From: Tetracentron sinense
Lineage: Eukaryota > Streptophyta > Magnoliopsida > Trochodendrales > Trochodendraceae
Reading direction: 5' to 3'
Assembly: GCA_015143295.1 (NCBI GenBank)
Contig: JABCRI010001343.1
Span: 1,054,001-1,118,000, forward strand
DNA length: 64,000 nucleotides
Each line of letters opens with the position of its first letter. The stretch's first letter is position 1. Under the pieces are notes generated by a model, which saw nothing but the letters and a program-made list of their open reading frames with translations, did no database searches and was not told where the DNA came from. Made by a program: the position numbers and the translations under genes. This document shows positions 24,601 through 37,006 of the stretch, piece after piece.

Positions 24601-25038
24601 AGTTAAATTCAGAAAATGGCTCTCCCAATCATGGCTCAGTAAGAATCTGTCTGGTCTGCTTGCTCTCGCACTAGAGGTCGATTGAGACCAAGTAAAATGG
24701 GCTGCCCTAATCGGGTAATCTATCAACTCATTGCGAAGGATGAACTCCCCAAACCTCCTCATCTTCGCAGATAGAGTACCTCCACCTTTTTTCTCTGAAG
24801 GAAATCGGATGTTGTTAAAATCACCCCCCAGGCACCATAGGGCTCCCCAATTTACACTAACATCATCCAACCCATTCCACAAAATAGAGTTGTTTGACAC
24901 ACCCGAGGGTCTGTAGACCCCCGTGAACACCCAAGTTAAGATCATCCCCTATCAAATGACAACGAATAGAGATCGTGTACGCCCCTTGTTCAGAATCTAA
25001 AACCTCCACCTTGACATGTCCCACATTAGCAGAATACC
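21629..25038 (-). mobile_element. L1-type LINE B, 3' part (ORF2), minus strand
   Basis: Read right to left it holds the rest of the endonuclease (WCLGGDFNNIRF, FTWSQ, ISDHVPIVLES at 24945-24451), the linker ([24 protein letters not shown] at 24344-24057), reverse transcriptase (VLIPKREGAVDLKDFRPI near 23830) and the C-terminal zinc-finger-like tail in an open frame at 22490-21750 (GIPSKVSFVPWN, CYMCIQEEETVDHLLLHCP). The A-tract at about 21626-21632 marks the 3' end. It is a close relative of element C at 38-45 kb but carries many stops and frameshifts. A hAT transposon splits its endonuclease codons at 25039. Confidence 0.9.
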
Positions 25039-25644
25039 CAAGGTTCGTAATATCGAAAATATCGGCAATATATCGCCGATATTTTTCAATATCGTTGAAG
25101 ACTGATGCATTGACACCCTGTTTAAAAAAAAATACACAGTGTCGGTTGGTATCGCCGATACCATGCCGATATCGACCAAAAGCAAATGAGTCCCATCCAA
25201 ATCAGAGATTCGGTCAGGGTTCCCCTTTTTTTTCACATGCGCAAGCACCCATCCAAAAAAAAAAGAAAATCAGTACTAACTACAGAAAACCCGTGAGTGG
25301 TGTCCGATTCATTGTCTTTAAATTTGGAAAAACCTACATAGCATTCATGCAATTGCGATCTTGAGAGTTCACACTCTGAAAATCTTCGATTTAGTAGAAA
25401 AAAAAAGGGGGGGTTGATTTAGAAGAAAGAAGAAGGAAGAAGAAGGAGGAAGGAGGAAGAAAGAAGAAGAGGCTAGAGGTTACCTGAGCTAGTCCACCGT
25501 CTTTGCCGTCGCCGTCGCCGTCGCCAAACGCTCAAACCCAAGCTAAGGTTCCTCCTTCCCCACGGCTCCTCCTCTCTGCGTTTTTTTTTTTTTTTCGGTC
25601 CTTTCTGTGATCTGAACTCTGAAGTATACGATTCATTGAGATAA

Positions 25645-25950
25645 GCTTAAACCTTATAAGGGTTTGCTAAGTTCACTCACCCTACTTAAAACTTAACACC
25701 CTTATAAGGGTTTGCTAACTTCACTCGGTCCTACTTAAAACTTAAAACCCTTATAAGGGTTATCTAACTCCACTCCTACGTAAAACTTAAAACCCTTTTA
25801 AGGGTTATCTAGCTTCACTCTTACTTTTTTTTTTTTTTTTAAGGGCTTTAACTTTTAAGTAAAATTATATGAATGCATTTTTTTTTGTATGATAATGCAT
25901 TTTTTTCTATGAAACTAGCATTACCTTATAAACCCTTATAAGGGTTATTT
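25645..25950. repeat. AACCCTTATAAGGGTT palindrome array
   Basis: Palindromes at about 25649, 25698, 25744, 25789 and 25931 have the core ACCCTTATAAGGGT; the first has lost one base of the CCC run and the fourth has TTTT instead of TTAT. The first four are spaced 45-49 bp with CTAACTTCACTC-type sequence between. Each half is AAACCCT, the plant telo-box core, by resemblance only. The array lies in the 5' part of the hAT element. Confidence 0.85.
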
Positions 25951-26507
25951 AATTGTTAATGTATTCTTTTTTGTAAAAAAGTTATCTGCTTAATGTTAGG
26001 GATTTTAACCTAAAATTTAAAAGGTAATGCTAGTTTCACACTTTCACTCTCTTTATAAATTATATGGAAGCTTTAATTAAAAAAAAGCTTCACTATATTG
26101 AAATATAACAAAAAAATAATAATTTCTTGATAAAGATGTATCTCTAGCAAATTATGCCCACAAGACCATTTTAGATATATTAAAAAATTAATAATTTCTT
26201 AATAATATTTTATAAATTCGAAATAATTTATATGTAATATCTCTAACCTCATAAGGGCTTTTTAAAAATATAATAACACCTTGACTAATTAGTAATCACT
26301 TAGCTATTCTTTTTAGTAAAAAAATTTAACATACTTTCACTATCAGTAATCACTTTGATTAATAAGTTAACATACTTTTTAGCACAAAAATTTATAAATT
26401 AATATACTATTTTTATTACATAATTTTAAAAGATTATAAAACATACTATTTTGAAGAGAAAAAAATTTTAAAACTGGTATGTCATATTAGAAATTATATT
26501 ATATGAC

Positions 26508-27147
26508 AAAAAGTAATATGTTGTAAACTAATATTGATTTATATTATACACCCAATTTTAAAAAGTATAAAAAATTGTAATATAAGGTCGTTTTTTCTAT
26601 TTTAATTTTTAAGAATTATACTTGAAATTCATGTATATTTTTATTTAGTTATGATCAATGTTATATATATATATATATATAATAATTACTGAAACTTGAT
26701 TATGGATCTGCACATTGCCTTAGGAAAATTACATCTATTTCAATTTTATCTACTCTAATGTGCACTCATAAAGTCATAAGTATTTCAAATTGTCAAATCA
26801 ATTAACATGGATAAGCATTAAACAAAAAGTAATATGTTATAAACTAATATTGATTTATATTATACACCCAATTTTAAAAAGTATTAAAAATTGTAATATA
26901 AGGTTGTTTTTTCTATTTTAATTTTTAAGAATTATACTTGAAATTCATGTATATTTTTATTTAGTTATGATCAATGTTATATATATATATATATATATAT
27001 ATAATAATTACTGAAACATGATTATGGGTCTACACATTGCTTTAGGAAAATTACATCTACTTCAATTATTTATATATTCTAATGTGCACTCATAAAGTCA
27101 TAAGTATTTCAAATTGTCAAAACAATTAACATGGATAATCATTAAAA
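26508..27147. repeat. About 316-bp tandem duplication in the hAT element
   Basis: AAGTAATATGTT at 26511 recurs at 26827 and the similarity continues through a (TA)n tract and GGAAAATTACATCTA to about 26820 and 27147. The copies differ by scattered substitutions and by (TA)n length. Confidence 0.88.
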
Positions 27148-27429
27148 AACAAAGGCAATAGGAGTTGATTATATTATGTGTTTAATTTGATTATATTTTT
27201 AATGATCCACTGTGCAGTATTTTTTATATTGTAAAAGAATTAGCCCGAGTAATTCCACCACTCTATAATTTGTAAAAGAAATAAGAACATTTGTATTTTG
27301 TATTTCGACAAAGAAGTCTTGCTTAATGATATTAAGCTTGTAATCATCTAAACAACACTCAATATACATAGATTACATTAAAATAAAAATTATATATATT
27401 TAAAACTTAAACAGGAGTCCCACACATTT

Positions 27430-27595
27430 AAATAAAATTGCATCAACTTCTTTTTACATAATTACATCCACTTCATAGTCAAATAAAATTACATCCACTT
27501 CTTTTTACATAATTACACCAACTTCATAGTCAAATAAAATTACATCCACTTCTTTTTACATAATTACATCAACTTCATACTCAAATAAAATTATA
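27430..27595. repeat. 51-bp tandem repeat, 3.2 copies
   Basis: Units start AAATAAAATT at 27430, 27481 and 27532, with a partial at 27583. Each contains ACTTCTTTTTACATAATTAC. The units differ at only a few positions, so the array is younger than most of its surroundings. Confidence 0.92.
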
Positions 27596-27923
27596 ATCGT
27601 CTTCCTTTTTTGTTGATGCAGGGTCTCCAATCAGTTAACCATCTCCTCTCTTTTCCATATTGATTTTCTCCTGTAAAAACATTGAGCTCAGCAATTACAT
27701 ATAGAAATAGTTTGAGAAACTAAATTAAAATTCAATTACTTATCATATAGAAACAGTTTAAGAATAGAATTAAATTTCAATTATTTATCAACTGTAATGT
27801 ACATTCATAAGCTTTTCATATTTCTAAAGCAATTAACATGGATAATCATTAAAAAAATCACGGGTTTTGGTGCTTGATTATATTATGTGTTTGACATTAA
27901 TATTTATTGGTGATCCACTAGGA

Positions 27924-30900
27924 GATGGTGCGAGACATAGGTTGGTCGCATGGAAAACAAATAGAAGGGAACAAGAATGGAGCAATATGTAATTATTGTG
28001 GCAAAAAAATAAGGAGCGGTGGAATTACTCGGTTAAAGTGGCATCTTGCTGGGGGTGATTCGAATGTGGCAGACTGTCCAAGTTGTCCGATAGAGGTCAG
28101 ATAAGCTATGAACGTTAACCTTACTATTGGGGCTAAGCAGAGACTGGAGCATGTCGCAGAGCAAAAGGCAATCTGTCAAGAAATAAGGCGTGGTCTACAG
28201 CCACCAGTAGATGTGGATGATGATGACGAAGATGATACTTTATACCCAATCGACTGTATTGGAGTTGACGAGAGGCTAGCATATCGACAGGGCTATCGTC
28301 AATCTATGTGCCAGCAGTGGGACAAAGATCAGGAGCGTTCATTTGCAGCTCGCACGCGGTCTGCCGATTTCAGAGGCAGTGTCGGAGCAGGACCATCCGG
28401 TTTGACTGGTAGGACATTTGATTTTAGGATTGGGACACAACCGCATGGTATGTTTGGCCGCAGCCAAAGCATGAAAGTCCCGGATCTGCCACATGATTCA
28501 TCTCTGTACAAAAGTCGAAATGCAAAACAGAAGCGGCTGAAGAAAATGTGGAGTGGGGGAAGTCTGGTAGAAGCGCTTGGAACAGCTGGATCCAAGTTTT
28601 TCATACATAGTCATGTGCCTGCTAATGCTGCCTCAACCCCACAGTTTAAGAACATGATTCACGAGGCAGAACGGGTTGGGCCGGGGGTAGAGCCTCCTTC
28701 TCCATATGAGATTACAAGTAAATACTTAGACGCAGAGGAGAAGGAGATGAGAGACTATATTGACACTCGAAAGCCAACGTGGGAAAATTTTGGTGTCACT
28801 ATTATGTGTGATGGTTGGACAGGACCCACTAGGCTTTCGATCATCAACTTTATGGTGTACAGTCAGGGAAGGACAATGTTTTTAAAGTCCGTTGATGCAT
28901 CTGACAATATAAAGGACGCAAAATATATATATGACTTAATGAAGGGTGTTGTAGAGGAAGTGAGCAAAAAAAATGTAGTCCAGGTGGTGACTGATAATGG
29001 GAGTGCCTTCGTGAAGGCTGAGAAGATGCTTATGAAAAAGTATCCCCTATACTGGACCCCTTGCGCAGCCCATTGCATAGACCTGATGTTACAGGCAATT
29101 GGAGAAAGGAAATCTGTCAAGGAGGTTATTGACGAGGCAAGAACGGTAACCAACTTCATATACAACCACAGTTGGGTTCTAGCAAAGATGGGGGCTTTGT
29201 GTGGTGGTGAAATAGTACGGCTAGGGGCGACGCGCTTTGCCACCAATTTTATTGCCTTAGAGAGCTTGTCCAAACATAAAATTGGACTAAAGGTATTATT
29301 CACTGGGACTGATTGGGCAGAATATGGACAAAGGCGCACTATTTTGGCAAAAAAAGTTGAGGACATTGTCCTTAATAACAAATTTTGGGACAAAGTGGAT
29401 GATACGGCTGCCATACTAGAGCCTATTTACCGTGTCTTAAGGGTGATAGATGCAGATAAGTGGCCGACTATGGGTTCTGTGTACGAATTAATGCGGGTAA
29501 TGAAGTTGTCGATAAAGAATGTGTCCCCTCGTGGATACAAGTGGGTCCACAAGATTATCGATGCTCGTTGGGATAAGACAATGGAGCATCCCCTTCATGC
29601 TGCTGGTAAGTTTGATGTTTATTAGATGCTTACATTGAAGTTATTGCATGCTTGTAATACTAATTGCATGTCGTATAACTTTCATGTTCCAGCATATTAT
29701 TTGAACCCAAAGTATCACTATAACCACAAATTGTGGAATCGGGATGACTTAATGAAGGCTGTTCACGACGTCTTCGAGACGTTGGACCCGAAGTGTAAGA
29801 GAAAGGGAGACTTCGAGAATGAAGTGAAATGTCTTTATCTCGTTAACTATAGCATATTTATGTGCATTATTGCATTCTAATATATTCTATCTAATTGGAA
29901 CTAATGGAGAACATCGTTTAATTGTCAACTGATTGGTGGCAAATGTACAGAACCGACTGTCCGACCCTCAGAAAATTGGCGGCTCGCGTGTTAGCACAGA
30001 CTGCTTCATCTTCAGCATGTGAGCGAAACTGAAGTATATTTGCCCTCATCCACACAAAGTAGCGGAACCGACTTGGCTACAAAAAGCTGCAAAAACTGGT
30101 CTTCTGTCACTAAAATATGAAGCTGCGACTTAGGCAACTGCAGATTGACACTGGGAAGCAACTTGAGCAGGATCCTTTAGACATGATGTTAATCGGTGCC
30201 ACTGAGGATCAAGATAATCCACTTTCTGAGTGAGTTAAGGTTTCATCACTTGATGAAGATGATGGGAGTCCGAACGCAGTTATAGCTAGCGCGGCCATTG
30301 AGATGGGCATCGATGTAGAAAGGGTTATTGCTACAGAAGTGGGGTCTAGCACTAGCGGCAGCAGGAGCAGCTTTAGCACATAATCATTTGATAAGATGAT
30401 CAGAAGTCCAAAAGGTCCTGAGACTTCAAGTGCAAGAATCGTTGGGACAAGCAGATTGTCCAATAGTAATAGTGAGGGTGGTGATGAGTCTGATGACTAT
30501 GATGAGAGTGACGGAGGCGGCGACAGTCCTGGGGATGGAGGTAACATCGGAGTTGAACCAGAGCAGAGGCCTCTGAGCCCAGTCACCGCAGAGGCTGACT
30601 TTGACCATGCCACACAGGACCAAGATCATGGTGCCCCACCTTCACATCCAGTAGAAAGCCAACCGATTCATTACGTCCCTCGTCGAGGAAGCCAGTGCAG
30701 GGGCAGGGGTCAGGGCAAGGGCAAGGGCAAAGAACGAGATGTGGGACACGATGCTTGGTTTGGGGGCACGGAACATTCGGGCTCTAGTTCCAGAGGGTCT
30801 CAACATATATGGTTCTCCGGCCATGACCAGGATACACAATCTCAGGCATCAGGCTCTCAAGAACATAGTTATTCACATTCCACACAGGATCAATATCCTT

Positions 30901-31193
30901 ATGGATATGTCTCAGGATATGAGCCACCTCTATATGGGTATGGAGGAGACAATTTCCAAATCCCAGTGCCTGTGCCAGTTGTGCCCAATCACCCACAGTA
31001 TCCACCAATTGGCGTGTTACTACATCTTAGCCCAGATTACTACCAACATTATGTACATGAGTATACATCCATGTACCATAATGTGATGAGTTTGGCACAG
31101 TATTGTACGTATGTGGAGAATCAGCACTATAGCCAGCCAAGTGAAGACAGAGATGATGACATCGAACCTCCGCGTAACTCCTTCTGGTGGTGA
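27924..31193 (+). pseudogene. hAT transposase (BED finger, DUF659, hAT dimerisation), broken
   Basis: ATG at 27924 opens a BED zinc finger (CNYCGKK, then KWHLAGGD and DC); an in-frame TAA at 28102-28104 interrupts it. The open frame 28108-29625 (505 codons) holds the DUF659/RNase-H core: CDGWT with D235, VTDNGS with D296, PCAAHCIDLML at 318-328 and GATRFATNF. A GT-AG intron at 29606-29692 joins HAA to YYLNPKYHYN. The dimerisation region at 29930-30160 (DWWQMY, SSACERN with the third catalytic acid, RNRLGYKKL) has three in-frame stops. A further frame at 30396-31193 encodes a Ser/Gly/Asp-rich then Gln/Tyr-rich tail. With at least four stops it should make no active transposase. Confidence 0.9.
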
Positions 31194-31582
31194 TTGTAGG
31201 TTTTTTGGTGGGTTGTATTATGTATGTTTGTATTATTATGAATCTTATACATTATGAATTTATGATTGATTGAGAAATGAATGAAACATGAATCAATCAT
31301 ACATTATTGTCACTCGTCAACGCACATCTTTGCTCTCTTCTTATTGCATCTCTTGTATACATTGTTGTTTTCTTAAATGTTTTTATTCTAAAAGGTGTAT
31401 TAACATCTATTTTAACATTTCCTGAATTTTCACTACAAAATTCCATGTTTTGCCCTATTTTTTTGCCATTTTTTCCAAAAATCACCGATAAACGATATAT
31501 CTTCCGATATATCTCCGATATATCTTTTTTCCACGGCTCCGACTTGTCGAGCGATATCGACATTTAGAACCTTGAGAATACC

Positions 31583-34500
31583 CCCTAATGACCCTAATGA
31601 CAGAGAAGCAATCCAGCCCAAGGCGTTAACTCCCCCAGTGTCACTGATATGAAGTTCCTGAATGACATCTAGCTTTGTCTCCTGAATGCATAAAATCGAC
31701 GGATGTTTTGTTGACACCAATTGTTTTACTACCACTCTTTTTTTTGCACTCCCCAACCCCCTAATATTCCGTGATATAATGGAAATCTTTAATATCGGGT
31801 AACTCTACGTCCCCTGCCAACCCTAGGACTACAAGACACTCCCCTTGGGATCGATCTATCATAGTTCACACTACACTCTAAACGCCTCAGCTCCATAGCT
31901 GAGGTTCCTCTCCGACCTACTGAGAACTTCGGTGCAGAGTTAACCACCTCACTAACCTCACACTTTTCGATTCTCTTGAACAGACTCCTGGCCTCGTCCT
32001 CATGGCCCTCACTGGAGAGACCCAAAGATTTACGCAAACCCTCCATATGGTTCACCACCTAATCCAAGACCCCCATAGGTCCTGATTGAGGCTGCTTGTT
32101 TGGCCTTCTCTAAAACCCAACGGATAAACATGGAATAGAGTCCGAATGCACTAACTCAGGTCTATTGTCAATCTCAGTAAGATTACGAATACCCATCAGT
32201 GAATTTGGATTGTGTTGGCCTTACTTCACAAGAATGCAGCAGGGAATAATTTTCCACAATATTTGAACACAACGCACTCGCTCTATCCATCCCGTCCCCA
32301 CTAAATAGTTGGAGAAGATATATACAGTGAGAAGAGGGTATGAGCGTACCTTCCAAAGAAGGAGATGGTGTATTAGTTTGCTCGCTGACATTCGTCCCCC
32401 TATTCGGAGGTAGTGCTGGTGTGAGAGTATTGTCCCCAACCGCCCTAAGAAGAGATGTGTTCTTTACTCCCCGTCCCGACGTTACTTCCGCAAAACAAGC
32501 TGGGCTCGGGTCCTTGGGAAGAATACTAGCAGAAGCTACTGAACTTGGACGGCATGGCCTGAGGCTCCTGAACTCTTCTGACTAAACCCAAGGGTGACTG
32601 ATATGCTGACTCTCCTGCCATACCACCGTCAGATAGGGGATGGGAGCTGGGGGCGAATTTAGATTCTGATGCTGAGTCGTCTGATACCTTGACTGCCCAA
32701 AATCTTCCCTGTATAGCACGACCCTCTGGTGATGGAGATGTCCCCTCGTCGGGTGGAGAAAGGATACTTGCTGATACTCCTGGAGACTTGCCCTGCCCAG
32801 CCCAGCCCCTTCCCCTAGTGCCCCATCTCGCATTGACACACTCCTTTGATCCCTACTAACCTCCGCACTTCAGGCATTTGTTTTAGCCGACTCTAAAGCT
32901 GGCTGCATCTCAGGTTGGCTTGTCGGGAACTTCTCTACCCCTCTTGAGTTTCGGGAAGTCGTAGGGCATCGAGTAAACGACTTCGGCCCCCCTAATGCTG
33001 TGAACCTTGAAGGTTACAACACATTTGCTCCTGCCAAACACCCCATCAAGTTGCCTGAGATTCCCTGCTCTTCAGTACAGAGATCCATTCTGAAACAAAT
33101 AATGTTTTTTTTCCGGAGACCGAAGAAGTTAAGATGGGGTCCATCCCTAATGGGTCAAGTTGATCTGGTCCTAGGCCCGAATTCACTAGATGCTTTAGCA
33201 GGCCACTGGATTCATGGCCCAGAACTTTCTAAGATGAAATAGTGGAGGACAAAGGGCCCAACCTCTCTGGGCCCAACTCTGGTACAACTAATGGGGTGCT
33301 TGCCAGCTAGAGATTATCCCCTTCAAAAACCACCGAGTGTGAACCCCCCTTACCCAAAACCACTGCATCTGACAAGGGTTTCTCCTCAACCCCCTTAGGC
33401 ACTGAAAGGACGTTGCCTATCTTCTTCTCCCATCTAACCCTCTTATGTCTTAGGTTTCTTTGCTTATTTTTTTTGGACAACTTTCCTCTCTCTTTTTTCT
33501 TATTACCTTTTTATGTTCCTGACAGGAGTGCTCGATGTTTGACCCAGACATGGGGAGCTTCCACCCACTCTTTGAGGCTGGTCACATGTGACAGGGCTTG
33601 GCTAAGAGGACTCACGCCTACTACATTCTACCTCTAGGGTCGGGTTGTTCACGCTATCGATTTCAGATGCAAGAGGATGCGCCTCCTTGAACCATACAAC
33701 TGCTGGATGGTGACAACCAGCTAACTCCGGGTACTCCGAGAGACTGAGACTGGCACTGCTCCTATGCCACGTGTTGGGCTACTAGGGTCACCTTCAACCT
33801 TCCGAGTGTCTTCAACTTCCCGCCGACACACCTGTTCCAGTTCCAAGAACTCTAGCCAATCTTTACAGTGCTCACATATCTCATTCTCCCTCCTTAGAAT
33901 CTCAAGAGGATAAGAGCCATAATGGAATTCCAAAGATATCAGACGAGGGATTGTCCTCATATCAACGCACACTTTAATTTTTGCCACTGTCATGTCCACC
34001 AACGTTTGAGTTGAGTGGTGAATCTCCATTAGCCCACCACATAATTGCCATATCTGCTCAAATACTGAGTGAACCCATAAGTGAAATGGGAGCCCTCTAA
34101 TCGCAAGCCAACGAGGTTTTGGGAGACTAGTGTAGGATAAAGTGTTGGTGGCCAGCCACCATCGGTGAATGCCCAAAAAGTAATCATCCGGCAAGGGGAA
34201 GCACTTACGTTCACATAGTCTAGAAAGGTTACTACCATTCTTTGGATGAAAGATGGACCGATCAGGCTCAAATGGAAATTGCCTGATGTTGGATTCATTA
34301 GGTAAGACCTGCTGAAACAGGTGGGCTACTTCACTCCATTGAAGTTTTTCTCCAGGGCCACCAACGGAACAGACCACCGCCTCTCCCCAAATTCCAAAAG
34401 CTCCCACATCATAGTCAATCACCACCTTGCTAAACTCCCCGACCTTCTCTACGTGACTGGAAATGCCCTCCCAACCAGTGCTCGATAGAACTTTTGCCCA

Positions 34501-35150
34501 ACTCCTCTCCGTGGCTGGCCCCTTAGTTGGTCGCTGTTGTTTTCTAACCACTACAGATTCGTGACGCTTCACAGCTTGAAAAGCCTCCTGAATGGCCAGC
34601 CACCCTGAACACCTAGGCCCCTTGGGAATAATTATTCGACCATTGCCCCCAACTCCCTTGAAGGCCTTGAACACCATGAAGACACCTCTTGCATTAGACC
34701 GTTTTTCCCTCATGATAGTGCACGTCTTCCCTCTAAATTTTTAGAAGGAGTAGCCCCTGTTCTCTTCCAGACTCTCTGTGATAGTTCTCTCCATCCACTC
34801 ATACGCCTCCTTTGGTACCCAAAGCATGTTTGTAAGACCCCTCCCCCCATGCTCTATTATCTTGATTGAATTGCCTACTTGCGAGTCTACTTTTGGAGGT
34901 CACAAAGCTTACTTTCCACTACGAACCTCCGAAATTATTGCGACATTGTGCTCTTAGCTAGACCATAAAAACTCTCGAACCGACAACTTGGATAGCAAAC
35001 TTAGCTTTTAGGGCACCTACAAGCCCCCGTTTGTTGGAGGAAAGGCCCCGTGAAAATTGTCGGCACACAATTCTGAAAGCCTGGATTCATCTCCTGAGTT
35101 TCTTTGCCTAAGTTTCATCTCCCAAGTTTCACACGAATATACCTTGGGCA
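31583..35150 (-). mobile_element. L1-type LINE B, 5' part (5'UTR, ORF1, start of ORF2), minus strand
   Basis: Continuation of element B beyond the hAT insert. ORF2 begins near 31800 (SILCIQETKL at 31700). ORF1 runs from about 34960 to 31795. An open stretch at 34713-33721 (330 codons) holds the nucleic-acid-binding region of plant LINE ORF1 (DUF4283-like: RWLAIRGLPFHLW, LCGGLMEIH, LISLEFHYGSYPLEI), and the conserved C-terminus lies at 32058-31789 (LRRLECSVNYDRSIPRGV). Stops and frameshifts are present between these. Comparison with element C places its 5' end near 35.15 kb, where the sequence turns into element A. Total length without the hAT is about 7.0 kb, equal to element C. Confidence 0.85.
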
Positions 35151-35400
35151 TTGATCACCCTTTAAGGCGATGGTTATTAAGGTCGCCCTTACTCTTAGGT
35201 AAAAGATGGTATGCCAATCTACCAAGTGGTACATCCTAGAATCTACCCTCTCATTCCATAAGAATTCGCTTTGGATTCTTTTAAGAGTAGATGCGATAGA
35301 AACGAGAATCTTCAATAGGGAGAGGGAGTAAATTCGGGGAGACTGCTTAAGGTGCTTTTGAGAGCCTTCGCCGCTTATTTGCTCTGTTGGATCACTCATC
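35150..35400 (-). mobile_element. L1-type LINE A, upstream part (minus strand)
   Basis: The minus-strand reading LSLLKILVSIASTLKRIQSE, then FLWNERVDSRMYHLVDW, matches the region of ORF2 just after the reverse transcriptase, where element C has TLTIPRSVAAYIEKLQRDFLW and FHLVAW. In an intact copy this is followed by the sequence found at 21628 in element A, so the two pieces flank element B. The boundary with B is estimated to within about 20 bp; no target duplication was identified. Confidence 0.75.
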
Positions 35401-35760
35401 TCCTCATTCACTTCTCTTGCCCAGTCAGGTACCAGTATTTCTGCTTCTGCACATCATGTCTCTTCTTTACCTTTATCTTGCTACTTTTGGATTATTGTTT
35501 CAGGAGCATCTGATCACATGTTTGGTTCATCCGTTATTTTTTTTTTTTTTAAATTCATGTCCTAGTAGTGTTATAGTCAAGGTTAGTAATGGTTCTCTTT
35601 CTTCAGCCTCTGGAAAGTGGACCATTCGCATCTCTCCTAATCATTTATTGTCTTCTGATCTTCATGTATCTGGTTCCCGATCTCCTATTTGTTTGCAGCC
35701 TAACTAAGAACCTTTAACTATGTATAGTCCACCTGGGCAGAAAGCAGATTTGTCATTTGT
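35401..35760 (+). mobile_element. Ty1/copia protease scrap
   Basis: The plus-strand reading WIIVSGASDHMFG near 35490 corresponds to the protease active site WIIDSGASDHM with D changed to V. It is followed by SSVIVKVSNGSLSSASGKW and ISPNHLLSSDLHVSG, typical of the copia protease to pre-integrase region. It is in two frames and short. Flanking LTRs were not found. Confidence 0.7.
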
Positions 35761-36326
35761 ACGAAAACAGTCTCCGAGCCAGTCGTAGAATTTGTAAACC
35801 CCGAGTCTTGGACTAGTACAACCATTTCTTCATCTTTATTAACCTGTAGAAAGATCTCGGGCCATTCAGCCTCTTATTTGGCTGTGTTCTGCAAGGTCCC
35901 GGAATTTGGGATGAAGATGACATGTGAACAAGTTTCAAGCAATTGTATTATAGGATCATAGGACTGCTGCATGCTATTACATGAGCTTGAAAGGGAAATA
36001 AAACACTCCAAGGAAATTTTGAACCTCGTAGGTTTTAAATATGATTGGTACAATAATTTATAGATGCTGCATGCAAACTCCCCGAACTGCAAGGCTCTAT
36101 TCTGGCATGTGAACCTATTCTGTTTTTGCACTAGTATGTCAAGGTGGGAGATCTGTTATAAATCATTCTGCATTGAAAACACAAGGCAGGAATTTAAGTT
36201 GCAGAATGTAGGTGTTGTTGAGAAATAGAGTAAATAACTGACATGCCAGACTATTTGAATGCCAACACAAGTGAGTGTATATTCTGGAGTATTTTAAGGC
36301 CCTATCTCAATTCAAAAAAAAAAAAA

Positions 36327-37006
36327 GGTAAATTACACCGACCTCCCCTGAGGTTTGGTGAAATTTCAAAAATCTTCCCTCTTGTTTCTGAAATTACCCT
36401 GCCCTGTCAAGCTCATCTGGTTAACACCGTTAACGGATGATACTCTTTTACAATTTTACCCCCATTACTTAAGGAAACACGTTGTTACAAGCCGCTATGT
36501 ATCTCTTTTAACACTCACCAACTGTGGTTAAGATTCACTCACCCCTAGGATTCATCCATCTAACCTTGGTTTTAAGAAAAAAAATAAAAAATATTAACAT
36601 TAGGTTAATTATAACAACATTTAAAGGGTCTATATAAGCCATTATGTGTCCCTTTTAATACCCACTAACGGTGGTTAAGATTCACTCACCCCTAGAGTTC
36701 ATCTATGATTTATAGAAAAAATATATATGTTAACCTTAATTTGATATTATTAATCTTGGTATTGGAAATATATATTAACCTTAAGTTTATACTTACCAAA
36801 TTCAATTATCATTTATTTTAATGTTTTAACTGACTTTGTCTTTAAGAAGGGTAATTTAGACATTTTAAAATATTTAAATGATGACATCATCAAAGTCCGT
36901 CCATGTAAGTAACAGCAAACTAACGGAAGGTCAATGTAATTTCAAAAACCAGAAGGGAGGTTTCTGAAATTTCACCAAACCTCAGGGGAGGTCTTTGTAA
37001 TTTACC
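36327..37006. mobile_element. Long-TIR element (about 680 bp)
   Basis: The left end GGTAAATTACACCGACCTCC continues with CCTGAGGTTTGGTGAAATTT. The right end is its inverse (CACCAAACCTCAGGGGAGGT, then CTTTGTAATTTACC). The arms are about 55 bp. Inside, a unit with GTGGTTAAGATTCACTCACC occurs at about 36531 and 36673, a duplication of roughly 142 bp. No coding region and no clear target duplication were seen; the left end follows an A run. Confidence 0.85.

Larger units (their letters stand above)
25039..31574 (+). mobile_element. hAT transposon, 6536 bp, autonomous-type but decayed
   Basis: Ends are CAAGGTTC and GAACCTTG, continuing imperfectly (CAAGGTTCGTAATATCG against CAAGGTTCTAAATGTCG). An exact 8-bp target duplication AGAATACC lies at 25031-25038 and 31575-31582. 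Subterminal regions are dense in CGATAT/ATATCGG motifs, the usual transposase-binding arrangement of hAT ends. The insertion breaks the endonuclease of L1 element B between GILLMWDMSR and VEVLDSE. Inside are a transposase pseudogene (27924-31193) and several internal tandem arrays in the long AT-rich left half. Confidence 0.95.

Noticed and set aside
26660-27003. (TA)n tracts as a replication origin or promoter
   Set aside because: Simple microsatellites inside a duplicated AT-rich segment; nothing else supports a function.
28863-29414. 183-codon minus-strand frame
   Set aside because: It lies opposite the hAT transposase frame and has no similarity of its own; it is a shadow.
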